41,849 nt of DNA from an uncultured Saprospiraceae bacterium (GTDB taxonomy: Bacteria > Bacteroidota > Bacteroidia > Chitinophagales > Saprospiraceae), in assembly GCA_937921555.1 (NCBI GenBank), contig CAKZUV010000172.1, positions 1 through 41,849 of the forward strand, given 5' to 3'. This document shows positions 7,881 to 14,801 of this stretch, in pieces (the stretch's first letter is position 1; every line of letters starts with the position of its first letter). The notes beneath the pieces were generated by a model. The model was given only the letters and a program-made list of their open reading frames with translations, was not told the DNA's origin and ran no database searches. The position numbers were made by a program, and so were the translations under genes.

Positions 7881-8596
7881 ATGGCCTGGTGCTAAAGGTG
7901 TTTTTGTTGCGTGGTGTATTCTAAAAAACGAGTGTATTACAAATTGAAGGGCTAGCATAATTTTTTGCTGGTTAGCCTGTTGACTATTAACTGAGGTGTT
8001 CAATTAATAAGAAAAAATGGCTGCATTTTTTCATTTAAATTTTTCCAAAAATTCTGAGGTTCCTTTTACTCTGTTCATTTTTTTTGGCAGAAAAAAAAAC
8101 GAAACAAAAAAATCTGCCGCCTGTCGCATTTTTCGAACTCAGCACTTCTAAGAAAAAGTCAAATCGAATAAACTCGCATTTTACTTTTTGTACTCATTTG
8201 AGTATATTTTTTATTACACTCTTCAGATTAATTGTTATTATCTATGCTCACACAGTATTCGCTTTAAGACTTTTTCTTAATGCACTGAGTGGAAAAAAGC
8301 TCAAGGTCGGAAATTTCCCAAGGCAAGAGCAGTTCCGTTATAAAAGGAACATTTTGTCCGTATAAAACTACTATAAGAGTTCAAATTAGCTATTAGCTCG
8401 CTGGCTTTCCTCAACCGTAAAATACGCCAATAGATGGCTAATCAACAAATCCCCAAATTTATCACATAAAAAAAGTAGGTTTTATTTGCCGCTCCTACAG
8501 ATGACCCTGTCTTAATTTAATTCGCCCTCTTCTTATGTAAGAAGAGGGCGAACTCGCTAATAAGCAAAAGTCATATTAAGCAACAACATCCACACG
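7881..8596. other. Long intergenic region between convergent genes
   Basis: A 716-bp AT-rich gap between ppgK (+) and the M48-like gene (-). It holds a GGCAGA/TCTGCC inverted repeat at 8086-8118 around an A-rich stretch and a strong hairpin of the GCCCTCTT family at 8521-8552. A 93-codon frame at 8084-8365 starts inside the first inverted repeat and has a lysine-rich, low-complexity translation with no recognisable features; I treat it as non-coding. Confidence 0.6.
8517..8570 (-). repeat. GCCCTCTT hairpin repeat, copy A
   Basis: A perfect 15-bp stem TTCGCCCTCTTCTTA / TAAGAAGAGGGCGAA (8521-8535 and 8538-8552). On the minus strand it is preceded by CTTTTGCTTATTAG. The copy at 38591-38640 has the same ordered parts (CTTTTGCTAGTTA, then the GCCCTCTT stem). 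This copy is about 45 bp past the stop of the M48-like gene and could end its transcript, but it has no T-run. Confidence 0.7.
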
Positions 8597-9415
8597 TTAC
8601 AACTTCGCCACCATTGCCTGATAACGATCCGCAAAATCACTTTCATTACTACCACAACCCGGCGAAGGTTCTCCACTTAACTGTTCCAGTCTTTTTACCG
8701 TTCCGGGTCTGCGGACGAGCCAGTCCACGGTTTGTTCCGGGATGTTGTCCAGTCGCATGATGGCACTTCGGAGTCCTTCGTGGTCGTATAAATAAGGACA
8801 GATAACGTCCAATGCATACTGATCGGCTTCCAGCACTTCCTCTTCGCTGTAAGACAGATCCCGTAACCACAATGCCATATTATCAATGGAAGATACTGGA
8901 TTGCCCAGAAGAATATCTCCCATAGCCACACCACCAAATTCATTTTTAAGACTCAGAATGGTTTTGCTGTCGTCGGTATATTTTAATTCGTGCGCCATCA
9001 GTGCCAGCAGTTCTGCCTCGGAATTTAATGCTTTTAGCAATCCCGTATAAACAAAAAAGTGTCCGCCGGGCGCGGTAAAAATATGCATGTCCGGCGCGTC
9101 GATTACCGTTACGCTCCAGTTAAAACTATTGCGGTTGATGACCGGCGTAGAAATCGCGGCCGTTTGCAATAATCTGGTCAGATAAACGGTGAGTTCTTCG
9201 TTAAACGCGGTATTATCGGATGTAAAAACCGGAAAATTATGATCATCTTCTTTTACCTGATCGACCAGCCTTGCACCGATCGCATTCTGATCCTGGCTGC
9301 TGAATTCTTCTTGATTTTTGGCAGCAATGACAGCTTCTTCCTCCTGACAGGAAGAAAATAAAGTAAGGATACACATTAAGGTCATCGACCATAACAGGGT
9401 TGCAGTTATTCGCAT
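8597..9415 (-). CDS. M48-like metalloprotease-fold lipoprotein with altered zinc motif
   Basis: A 272-residue lipoprotein when started at the ATG at 9415, which gives MRITATLLWS... and a lipobox LFSSC (Cys23); the upstream extension of the frame has no export signal and was rejected. The fold matches periplasmic M48 peptidases: FTAPGGHFFVYTGLL (113-127), a helix LLALMAHELKY (136-146) at the HExxH position, and LEADQYALDV (195-204) matching the third-ligand ExxAD helix. The second zinc histidine is replaced by Tyr146 (HELKY instead of HExxH), so activity is doubtful. Family M48 lipoproteins such as BepA/YfgC and LoiP act in envelope quality control; whether this one does is unknown. Confidence 0.75.
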   Translation of the reverse strand: MRITATLLWSMTLMCILTLFSSCQEEEAVIAAKNQEEFSSQDQNAIGARLVDQVKEDDHNFPVFTSDNTAFNEELTVYLTRLLQTAAISTPVINRNSFNWSVTVIDAPDMHIFTAPGGHFFVYTGLLKALNSEAELLALMAHELKYTDDSKTILSLKNEFGGVAMGDILLGNPVSSIDNMALWLRDLSYSEEEVLEADQYALDVICPYLYDHEGLRSAIMRLDNIPEQTVDWLVRRPGTVKRLEQLSGEPSPGCGSNESDFADRYQAMVAKL

Positions 9416-9805
9416 GAGTAATTCTTTTAGAGTATGTTCAACAGGATACGACAAAAGGGGAAGCGTCGCTGAAAAGGGAGGAAATACAGTGATTGACGGG
9501 CAAAAAATATGCCATTGACCGGTAAAGATCAATGGCACGGTGTATCAGTAATTTTGCGGGTACCCGGAATGGTACCTCTAAGTAGTAGAAATTTTTATGA
9601 AATAATACTGGCCACGAAGTCACAAAGTCACGAAGAAAAATCTTAATGTTTTTAGTAAAAAACACCTATTAGTCGAGCGTCTTCTCCAAGTGTGTCAGCG
9701 CGTTGGCTTTCCCTTAAGGAATACAAGGTGCGGGATACCAAATAGCACACATAACCGTACAGTCTCTAAACCCAGTGCCTTCGGCAATAGGTCTTTGTCT
9801 TTTCT
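9416..9805. other. Intergenic region upstream of the M48-like gene
   Basis: A 390-bp gap between two minus-strand genes. It contains a copy of the CACAAAGTCACGAAG repeat at 9609-9641. No tRNA, clear promoter or terminator could be recognised in the rest. Confidence 0.5.
9609..9641 (+). repeat. CACAAAGTCACGAAG dispersed repeat, copy A
   Basis: CTGGCCACGAAGTCACAAAG followed by TCACGAAGAAAAATC. It matches 38443-38477, which reads CTGGCCACAAAGTCACC then AAGAACACGAAGAAAATG. Both are intergenic and in the same orientation. Confidence 0.65.
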
Positions 9806-11206
9806 TCAAACGTGCTGATATTTACATAGCAGACGAACGATGTCTTCATCAACTGTCAGAGCTGGTATCAGTCTGAAAATATAATGGTGTTCTTCGTAAT
9901 TTTCTATCAGTGCTTCTCCGAAATAATACAACGCCTCTTCGCGTTTCCCCAGATAAAACAAACAGGCAATCCGGCAGTAAAAGAGCGCTACCCCTTCGGT
10001 GTAAATTTCCGCATCATCCAACACTTTGATGGCCGCTTTGGCCTCTCCGATATCGAGTAAAAACTCTGCCCGCCGTAACCAGTAAACGGTCGTTTCCGGA
10101 GCCGTATCTGCTGCTTTCTGAAATAACTTACGGGCTTTTTCGATATCTCCTGTTTGGTAAAAAGCTTCCGCTAAACCCGTAATATACTCCTCCTTTCTCT
10201 GGTTTAAGAGAAAAGCTTTTTTGTAAGATTTCAATGCCTTTTTCCATTGGTTATTACGTCCATGGCATTCTCCCTGCTGAAAATAAGCGCGGTCATTCCT
10301 GGGGCAAAGTCTGATCGCCTGCTTATAATAAGACTGGGCCTTTTTAAGGTCATTGATCATTTCGTAGCAATATCCAATGTCTACGAGCAACGCCCCGTCC
10401 AGTTTAAATTTACCTTTGGTATCGTGGTAGCACTCAAGTGCTTTTTCGAATTGTTTTAGTTTGATGTAGGTATGGGTACATTCCCGGTAAGCGTATTCAT
10501 TTTCTTCGTTACTGATCAAAGCATATTCGTACGCCTCGATGGCCATTTCATCGTCTTCCAGACAAGTGTAGGCCTGTCCCAGATTATACCAGGCCTGATC
10601 GCAATAAGGATGCTGATCAATAATCGCGGAATGGATTTCTATACTTTCGTTGTAGTTGCCACTCATTTCTACGGCCCAGGTCATTCCTTCCAGGGCCTCT
10701 TCGTTGAGTGGATCTATGGTCAAAGCGTCACGGAGTGATTCGAACATCCGATTAAATTTTCCAGTGGACTCGTGCAGGATTGCTTCGCAACAATAGATTT
10801 GGCTCAGATCCTTTCCGAAGGCAATGGATTTAGTAGTATCAATAATTTCGAACGCATCCGGAATGTTCTTTAACCCCGTCAACGCCTTGACTTTTAAAAT
10901 AGATATCGTAACTGATGCGGGCGCATAAACGGCCGCTATATTTAAAGAAATTAAAGCTTCCTCGAATAATTCACTATAAAGCAGGATTTCACCCTTGCGA
11001 CTATAAAAACTGGCAGAATAAGGATATTGCTCAATCGCATACTCAATCACATCCAGCGCAGATTCAATCTTCGACGAAATACAATAATGATCTATCAGAC
11101 TATGAAATACCGTTTCCTCAATGAAACCTACCGTTCCTTTTTGTGACATGGCCTCATACTCAATAACTTGCGCTTTTGTTAAGTTTTCTGATTTGTAGTT
11201 TTTCAT
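9806..11206 (-). CDS. Tetratricopeptide-repeat protein
   Basis: A 466-residue protein without signal peptide or membrane segment, made almost entirely of TPR helix pairs (at least ten units from about residue 30 to 440; clear ones are CDQAWYNLGQAYTCLEDDEMA, NDRAYFQQGECHGRNNQWKKA and YITGLAEAFYQTGDIEKARKL). TPR arrays bind proteins, so a scaffold or adaptor role in the cytoplasm is the most that can be said. No catalytic domain is attached. It has an isolated position, 490 bp downstream of the DMT gene, with a plausible promoter of its own. Confidence 0.88.
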   Translation of the reverse strand: MKNYKSENLTKAQVIEYEAMSQKGTVGFIEETVFHSLIDHYCISSKIESALDVIEYAIEQYPYSASFYSRKGEILLYSELFEEALISLNIAAVYAPASVTISILKVKALTGLKNIPDAFEIIDTTKSIAFGKDLSQIYCCEAILHESTGKFNRMFESLRDALTIDPLNEEALEGMTWAVEMSGNYNESIEIHSAIIDQHPYCDQAWYNLGQAYTCLEDDEMAIEAYEYALISNEENEYAYRECTHTYIKLKQFEKALECYHDTKGKFKLDGALLVDIGYCYEMINDLKKAQSYYKQAIRLCPRNDRAYFQQGECHGRNNQWKKALKSYKKAFLLNQRKEEYITGLAEAFYQTGDIEKARKLFQKAADTAPETTVYWLRRAEFLLDIGEAKAAIKVLDDAEIYTEGVALFYCRIACLFYLGKREEALYYFGEALIENYEEHHYIFRLIPALTVDEDIVRLLCKYQHV

Positions 11207-11696
11207 ATTTCTTTGTGTTTTTATAGTGTTTGAGGTAAATATAGATAAAAAAATAGGACTTCCTGCAAAGAAACTTCTACCTTTTTTTCACAAAACTAAA
11301 AATTTTTTTCATATTAAAATAAATAAATAATTAATACAATCAACTATATATCAACTAATTACAAAATTTTTTAATTAGAATTTTTTATAATTAATTACAT
11401 TACTGCTTCTGTTTCTTTGGAGAAACATATCCATAAAAATAAGAATAGAGAAAAAAGGAAGAAATAAAAATACGAGGATTGTATTTTTTGCTAAAATTCA
11501 ATTTTTGTGACATTTAAATAAAGCCCTCCAAGGCAAGTCGTCGGGGTATCGCTCAAAGCTAAGCACCGTTAATCGGTAAATTAGTTAATCAGTCCCGCTA
11601 ACGTGTTCATCCGAGGCAGCGACTCGGAGAATTCTTATTGATTAACAAGAAATCAGGTTTTGTTAGTGGGAAAGAAAGCGTGGGAGGGAGTTTAGG
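11207..11696. other. AT-rich intergenic region
   Basis: A 490-bp gap between two minus-strand genes, very AT-rich from about 11270 to 11515. It includes a candidate promoter for the TPR gene (11236-11269) and an imperfect inverted repeat TCCCGCTAAC (11593-11602) / GTTAGTGGGA (11662-11671) enclosing a small CCGAG...CTCGG hairpin. No coding frame was convincing. Confidence 0.55.
11236..11269 (-). promoter_or_regulatory. Candidate promoter of the TPR gene
   Basis: On the minus strand TTTG (11266-11269) is followed after 22 bp by TATATTTA (11236-11243), close to the Bacteroidota pattern TTTG/TAnnTTTG. It lies 30 bp upstream of the TPR start codon. Confidence 0.4.
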
Positions 11697-12581
11697 CTAT
11701 TTCGAAGGCACTTTACTGACCAGGTAAACGCCTGTAAAAATCAGTACTGCTGCAAAAATTTTAGCGACACTCAGTGTATCGCGGCCAGCCAGTAAAGCCA
11801 CGATGGTCGCCATGATGGGTTGTAAAAAAATATAAATACCGGCGACCGAAGCACGTACGGTTTTCAAGGCAAAAGCATTCAAAAGATAACTGAAACAGGA
11901 AACGGCAATCAGCACGTAGGCAATTGCCAGCCAGATAGAAACGGGAAACGACTCCCAGGGAACGCCACGTAACTGCCCCGAACCGAAAGGTAAAACCAAC
12001 AAAAATCCAAGGCTGAAAATCCATTTTAAAATAGTAACGGGCTGGTAGCGCTTCATCAGTGATTTCACCAATACCAGGTATAAACCGTAGCTGGTGGCAT
12101 TGGCCAGAATCAGCAGATCTCCCTTTATATGTGCCATCTGAAAATCCAGAGATTGACCGTAGCTGATCACAAAAACGGCACCCGATAATCCCAGAAAAAT
12201 CCCCAGCAATTTTTGTCCGGTAATTTTTTCTTTTAAAATAACCGCCGCAGAGAGCAGTACCATCAGCGGCGTAATTGTCATAATGAGCGATGCGTTGATT
12301 GGTTTTGTGAGCTGTAAACCACTAAAGAAAAGCATTTGATTGATCGCTACCCCAAAAAATGCACAAAGTATGATTCTGACAATATCTTTGCGGTCAATCC
12401 GCTCAGAAGGCTGAAAAAAAGAAATTCCCCAAAACAAAATCGTTGCACTGGCTGCCCGTAATACGATAAATCCAAGCGGTTCCAGATATCCATTCATCAC
12501 TTCGCGGGCAATTGTATAATTGGCACCATAGATTAATGCTACCATTATCAGGGCAATGTGGGCACGGAGATTTTTGGACAT
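11697..12581 (-). CDS. EamA/DMT family transporter
   Basis: A 294-residue inner-membrane protein with about ten hydrophobic helices in two EamA repeats (about 5-135 and 150-290), for example IALIMVALIYGANYTIA near the start and VAGIYIFLQPIMATIVALLAGR in the second half. DMT exporters carry small metabolites or amino acids; no substrate can be assigned. I start at the ATG at 12581. A TTG five codons upstream keeps the frame open, but it is part of the -7 promoter box TATCTTTG, so it cannot be the start if that promoter is used. Confidence 0.88.
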   Translation of the reverse strand: MSKNLRAHIALIMVALIYGANYTIAREVMNGYLEPLGFIVLRAASATILFWGISFFQPSERIDRKDIVRIILCAFFGVAINQMLFFSGLQLTKPINASLIMTITPLMVLLSAAVILKEKITGQKLLGIFLGLSGAVFVISYGQSLDFQMAHIKGDLLILANATSYGLYLVLVKSLMKRYQPVTILKWIFSLGFLLVLPFGSGQLRGVPWESFPVSIWLAIAYVLIAVSCFSYLLNAFALKTVRASVAGIYIFLQPIMATIVALLAGRDTLSVAKIFAAVLIFTGVYLVSKVPSK

Positions 12582-12593
12582 CTTTTTTTGGGG

Positions 12594-12601
12594 CAAAGAT
12601 A
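12594..12601 (-). promoter_or_regulatory. -7 box TATCTTTG of the DMT gene
   Basis: Exact TAnnTTTG consensus on the minus strand, 12 bp before the ATG at 12581. Transcription from it would leave a leader of only a few bases. A TTTG (12626-12629) lies 24 bp upstream, slightly further than usual for a -33 element. Confidence 0.55.
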
Positions 12602-12664
12602 ATAGTAATCTGAATTAGAGCTTTTCCAAATTTTCATAATTGCCAGGCGTACGCTGAAAACCAA

Positions 12665-12705
12665 AAAAATAAAAACGGTACCCTCCGAAAAGAATACCGT
12701 TTTTG
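12665..12705 (-). terminator. Rho-independent terminator after the sigma-factor operon
   Basis: Perfect 10-bp stem AAAAACGGTA (12671-12680) / TACCGTTTTT (12695-12704) with a 14-base loop. On the minus strand it is followed by TTTTTATTTTTTT. It lies about 80 bp past the stop of the Spy-like gene. A second A/T-rich hairpin, GCAAAC...TTTGC, lies at 12711-12732. Confidence 0.75.
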
Positions 12706-12786
12706 GTATGGCAAACTTTTTAAAAAATTTGCTTACAGTAAATGTATAGTTGTGTGAGCTGCGTAACAGTACGAAAAGGTCCGTTA

Positions 12787-13245
12787 CTACTTCTTTCCGG
12801 GACTATGCACCGGCGCATTTTTTCGTCGTTCCTTGGCTGCTTTTAAAATTCTTTTTCGGAATTCCTGCTCTGTCGCTGAAAGCTTGGCCACTTTTTCTAC
12901 GGGAATCACCGCTTTCAACTGATCGTAGTATTTCTTCTTCAGTTCGATTTCTTTAGCATCGTTTTCAAAAGACCCTTCGATCATTTCTTCCGCCTCAACG
13001 GAAGTCATACCGGATTTTGGGGTCGTGGATCGCTTTTGCTTGCGGAGTGTGCGACGCTCGGCGGTGTAGGAATCATAGATCGGCCAAAAAGCTTTTGCCT
13101 CGTCGGCGGATAAATCCAGTTCCTGGGTAATAAAAGCAATCCGCATAGAATTTAATTTCTTTTGGAATGCGGCTCTATCATTTTGTGCGTGGGACCAGCC
13201 CGCAAAAAATATCATTGCTAAGGTCACCAATATTAACTTTTTCAT
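12787..13245 (-). CDS. Spy/CpxP-like periplasmic protein of a sigma-factor operon
   Basis: A 152-residue protein with a signal peptide (cleavage probably at SHA-Q, residues 18-21). The mature part is highly charged and helical, with the Spy-like segment LDLSADEAKAFWPIYDSY (43-60) and a basic tail ending HSPGKK. Small proteins of this kind are often found after ECF sigma genes in Bacteroidota, where they are annotated as sensors or chaperone-like factors. Here it is the third gene of such a run, 62 bp after the anti-sigma-like gene, and is followed by a terminator. The sensing role is inferred from context. Confidence 0.78.
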   Translation of the reverse strand: MKKLILVTLAMIFFAGWSHAQNDRAAFQKKLNSMRIAFITQELDLSADEAKAFWPIYDSYTAERRTLRKQKRSTTPKSGMTSVEAEEMIEGSFENDAKEIELKKKYYDQLKAVIPVEKVAKLSATEQEFRKRILKAAKERRKNAPVHSPGKK

Positions 13246-13307
13246 GTGTTAGGATTTTTAGGAAGGTTTCAGGAATAATTTCAATTAAAATGTCTGAGGA
13301 CCATTCC

Positions 13308-14012
13308 CTATAAATAAAATTCTAAGGTTTCTAAATCTATGTCTTCTCGTTGTAGTTCATCCAGCAAATCATCCACGTCGGTATCGTTAAAAAAGGTCTC
13401 CTCCACTTCCAGAAAATCCTCTTCTCCAAAACCTAATTCTATCAAACTCTCCGTATCGAATTCGTCCAGATTGGCCAGTACATACTCTGATGCTTCGTCG
13501 GCGGTCAAGCCGGCCATGACATCGGTCTGCTCGGCAGCAGGACGATTTATAAAAAATAATCCGGCTAAAAAAAGCAGCGCTACACCTGCGAGTTGTAAAG
13601 CCATCCGTGGTTGTAACAACCAGCTGATCTGCTGCACCAAACCATCCAGCCACGAGGTCTTCGGAGCGGGTTCTGATACCGGCTGCGGGGCGGGTTTTAA
13701 CTGCTCCCAAAGGTCGGCTTCCATCCGCGCAAAATAGTCATCGGGGACTTTGTATCCTTCCGACCGCTCCGGCATTGCGGAGAGCAAAGGTGCGTGGTTT
13801 TTTAATTCTTCTTTTATTTCCTTTTTTACCATTGCAGTTTGCGGAGCAGATTCAGTGACCGTTTTGATGGCAGGCTTTAGTTGTTCCCAAAGGTCCGCCT
13901 CCATCCGCGCAAAGTAACCGTCAGGGACTTTGTATCCCTCCGGCTGTCTGGACATGCCAGAAAGTGAAGGCGCATGGTCATTTAATTCTTCTTTTATTTC
14001 CTTTTTCATCAT
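13308..14012 (-). CDS. Anti-sigma-factor-like single-pass membrane protein with internal duplication
   Basis: A 234-residue protein directly after the ECF sigma gene; its ATG shares a base with the sigma stop (TAATG), so translation is probably coupled. Residues 1-60 and 61-120 are a direct duplication with an exact 60-residue period; each half carries KKEIKEEL, GYKVPDxYFARMEADLWEQL and KPA. One membrane helix follows at about 134-153 (ALQLAGVALLFLAGLFF), then an acidic C-terminal tail rich in Glu and Asp. Topology would put the duplicated part in the cytoplasm, where an anti-sigma factor binds sigma. There is no zinc-binding ZAS motif, so the anti-sigma role rests on operon position and topology. 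Confidence 0.8.
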   Translation of the reverse strand: MMKKEIKEELNDHAPSLSGMSRQPEGYKVPDGYFARMEADLWEQLKPAIKTVTESAPQTAMVKKEIKEELKNHAPLLSAMPERSEGYKVPDDYFARMEADLWEQLKPAPQPVSEPAPKTSWLDGLVQQISWLLQPRMALQLAGVALLFLAGLFFINRPAAEQTDVMAGLTADEASEYVLANLDEFDTESLIELGFGEEDFLEVEETFFNDTDVDDLLDELQREDIDLETLEFYL

Positions 14013-14653
14013 TACAATGAGTTATGTTCGACATTCTTTAAATAGGTTTCAACTTTTTTTAAGGCGTGGTGATAAGATGCTTTTAAAGCACCCACCGTAG
14101 TATCCAGCACTTTCGCCATTTCAATGTAGGGCATCTCCTCGTAGTATCGCAGATTAAAAACTGCTTTTTGTTTTTCCGGCAATATCGCAATGGCAGCTTT
14201 CAGGTGACGTTGCGCTTCGTCGGCGTCAAAATAACTATCAGCCGTCAATTGGTGCGCTACCGTGGACAATTCATCATCCAGTGAATTCGTCGCCTTTTTA
14301 TTTCTTTTGTTCAAAAAGGTAATTGATTCGTTGGTCGCAATCCGGTAAAGCCAGGTATATAATTTAGAATCTCCTTTGAATTTCTTTATATTCCTGAATA
14401 CTTTGATAAAAACATTTTGGATCACATCATTAGCGTCCTCGTGGTTATCCAGCATCCGGCGTACGTGCCAGTACAAGCGTTCCTGGTAAATACTCATCAG
14501 CGCTTTAAATCCCTGCTCGTAAGAAGCCTCGTTCTCCAGGAGGGATAATATCTGTTCGTCTGTAATCGAAGTTTTATCTGCCAAATCAACTGATTTATAC
14601 AAGTATTTAGACAATTTCCTTGAGTGCTGACCTGAATATTCGTCATTACTCAA
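14012..14653 (-). CDS. ECF-type RNA polymerase sigma factor
   Basis: A 213-residue sigma-70 family protein. Region 2 covers about 50-115 (EDANDVIQNVFIKVFRNIKKF and TWLYRIATNESITFLNKRNKK) and region 4 about 146-205 (LPEKQKAVFNLRYYEEMPY, then an HTH with MAKVLDTTVGALKASYHHALKK). Both promoter-binding regions are intact. The start is a TTG at 14653: a stop codon lies two codons upstream in frame and no in-frame ATG occurs before region 2. It is the first gene of a three-gene run with the membrane protein and the Spy-like protein, so it probably answers to an envelope signal. Confidence 0.9.
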   Translation of the reverse strand: MSNDEYSGQHSRKLSKYLYKSVDLADKTSITDEQILSLLENEASYEQGFKALMSIYQERLYWHVRRMLDNHEDANDVIQNVFIKVFRNIKKFKGDSKLYTWLYRIATNESITFLNKRNKKATNSLDDELSTVAHQLTADSYFDADEAQRHLKAAIAILPEKQKAVFNLRYYEEMPYIEMAKVLDTTVGALKASYHHALKKVETYLKNVEHNSL

Positions 14654-14801
14654 TGTTTATTTTGTCTTCGTACTTATGACTATGAAATAAAAGAAAGGTT
14701 TAAAGGTAATATTTACAGAAATGTTAAAACGGAAAGTTTACCATTTTTTGTCTGCATTTCACCGGCATCAGAAGTGATGTAAGAAAGCAGACCGTACAGC
14801 G

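Noticed and set aside
8084-8365. 93-codon plus-strand frame in the 7881-8596 gap
   Set aside because: It starts inside an A-rich GGCAGA/TCTGCC inverted repeat, the translation is lysine-rich without domain features, and there is no promoter or start context.
9416-9538. Upstream extension of the M48-like gene
   Set aside because: The ATG at 9415 gives a standard lipoprotein signal peptide; the 41 extra residues would bury it.
11593-11671. Mobile element between TCCCGCTAAC / GTTAGTGGGA arms
   Set aside because: Only one copy was seen, arms are 10 bp with a mismatch, and the 59-bp interior has no gene; kept only as part of the gap description.
12582-12596. TTG start for the DMT transporter
   Set aside because: The TTG is part of the TATCTTTG promoter box, and an ATG follows five codons later.
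13339-13737. Serine-rich 132-codon frame opposite the anti-sigma-like gene
   Set aside because: It is a shadow of the acidic coding strand; the minus-strand frame has a membrane helix, duplication and operon overlap.
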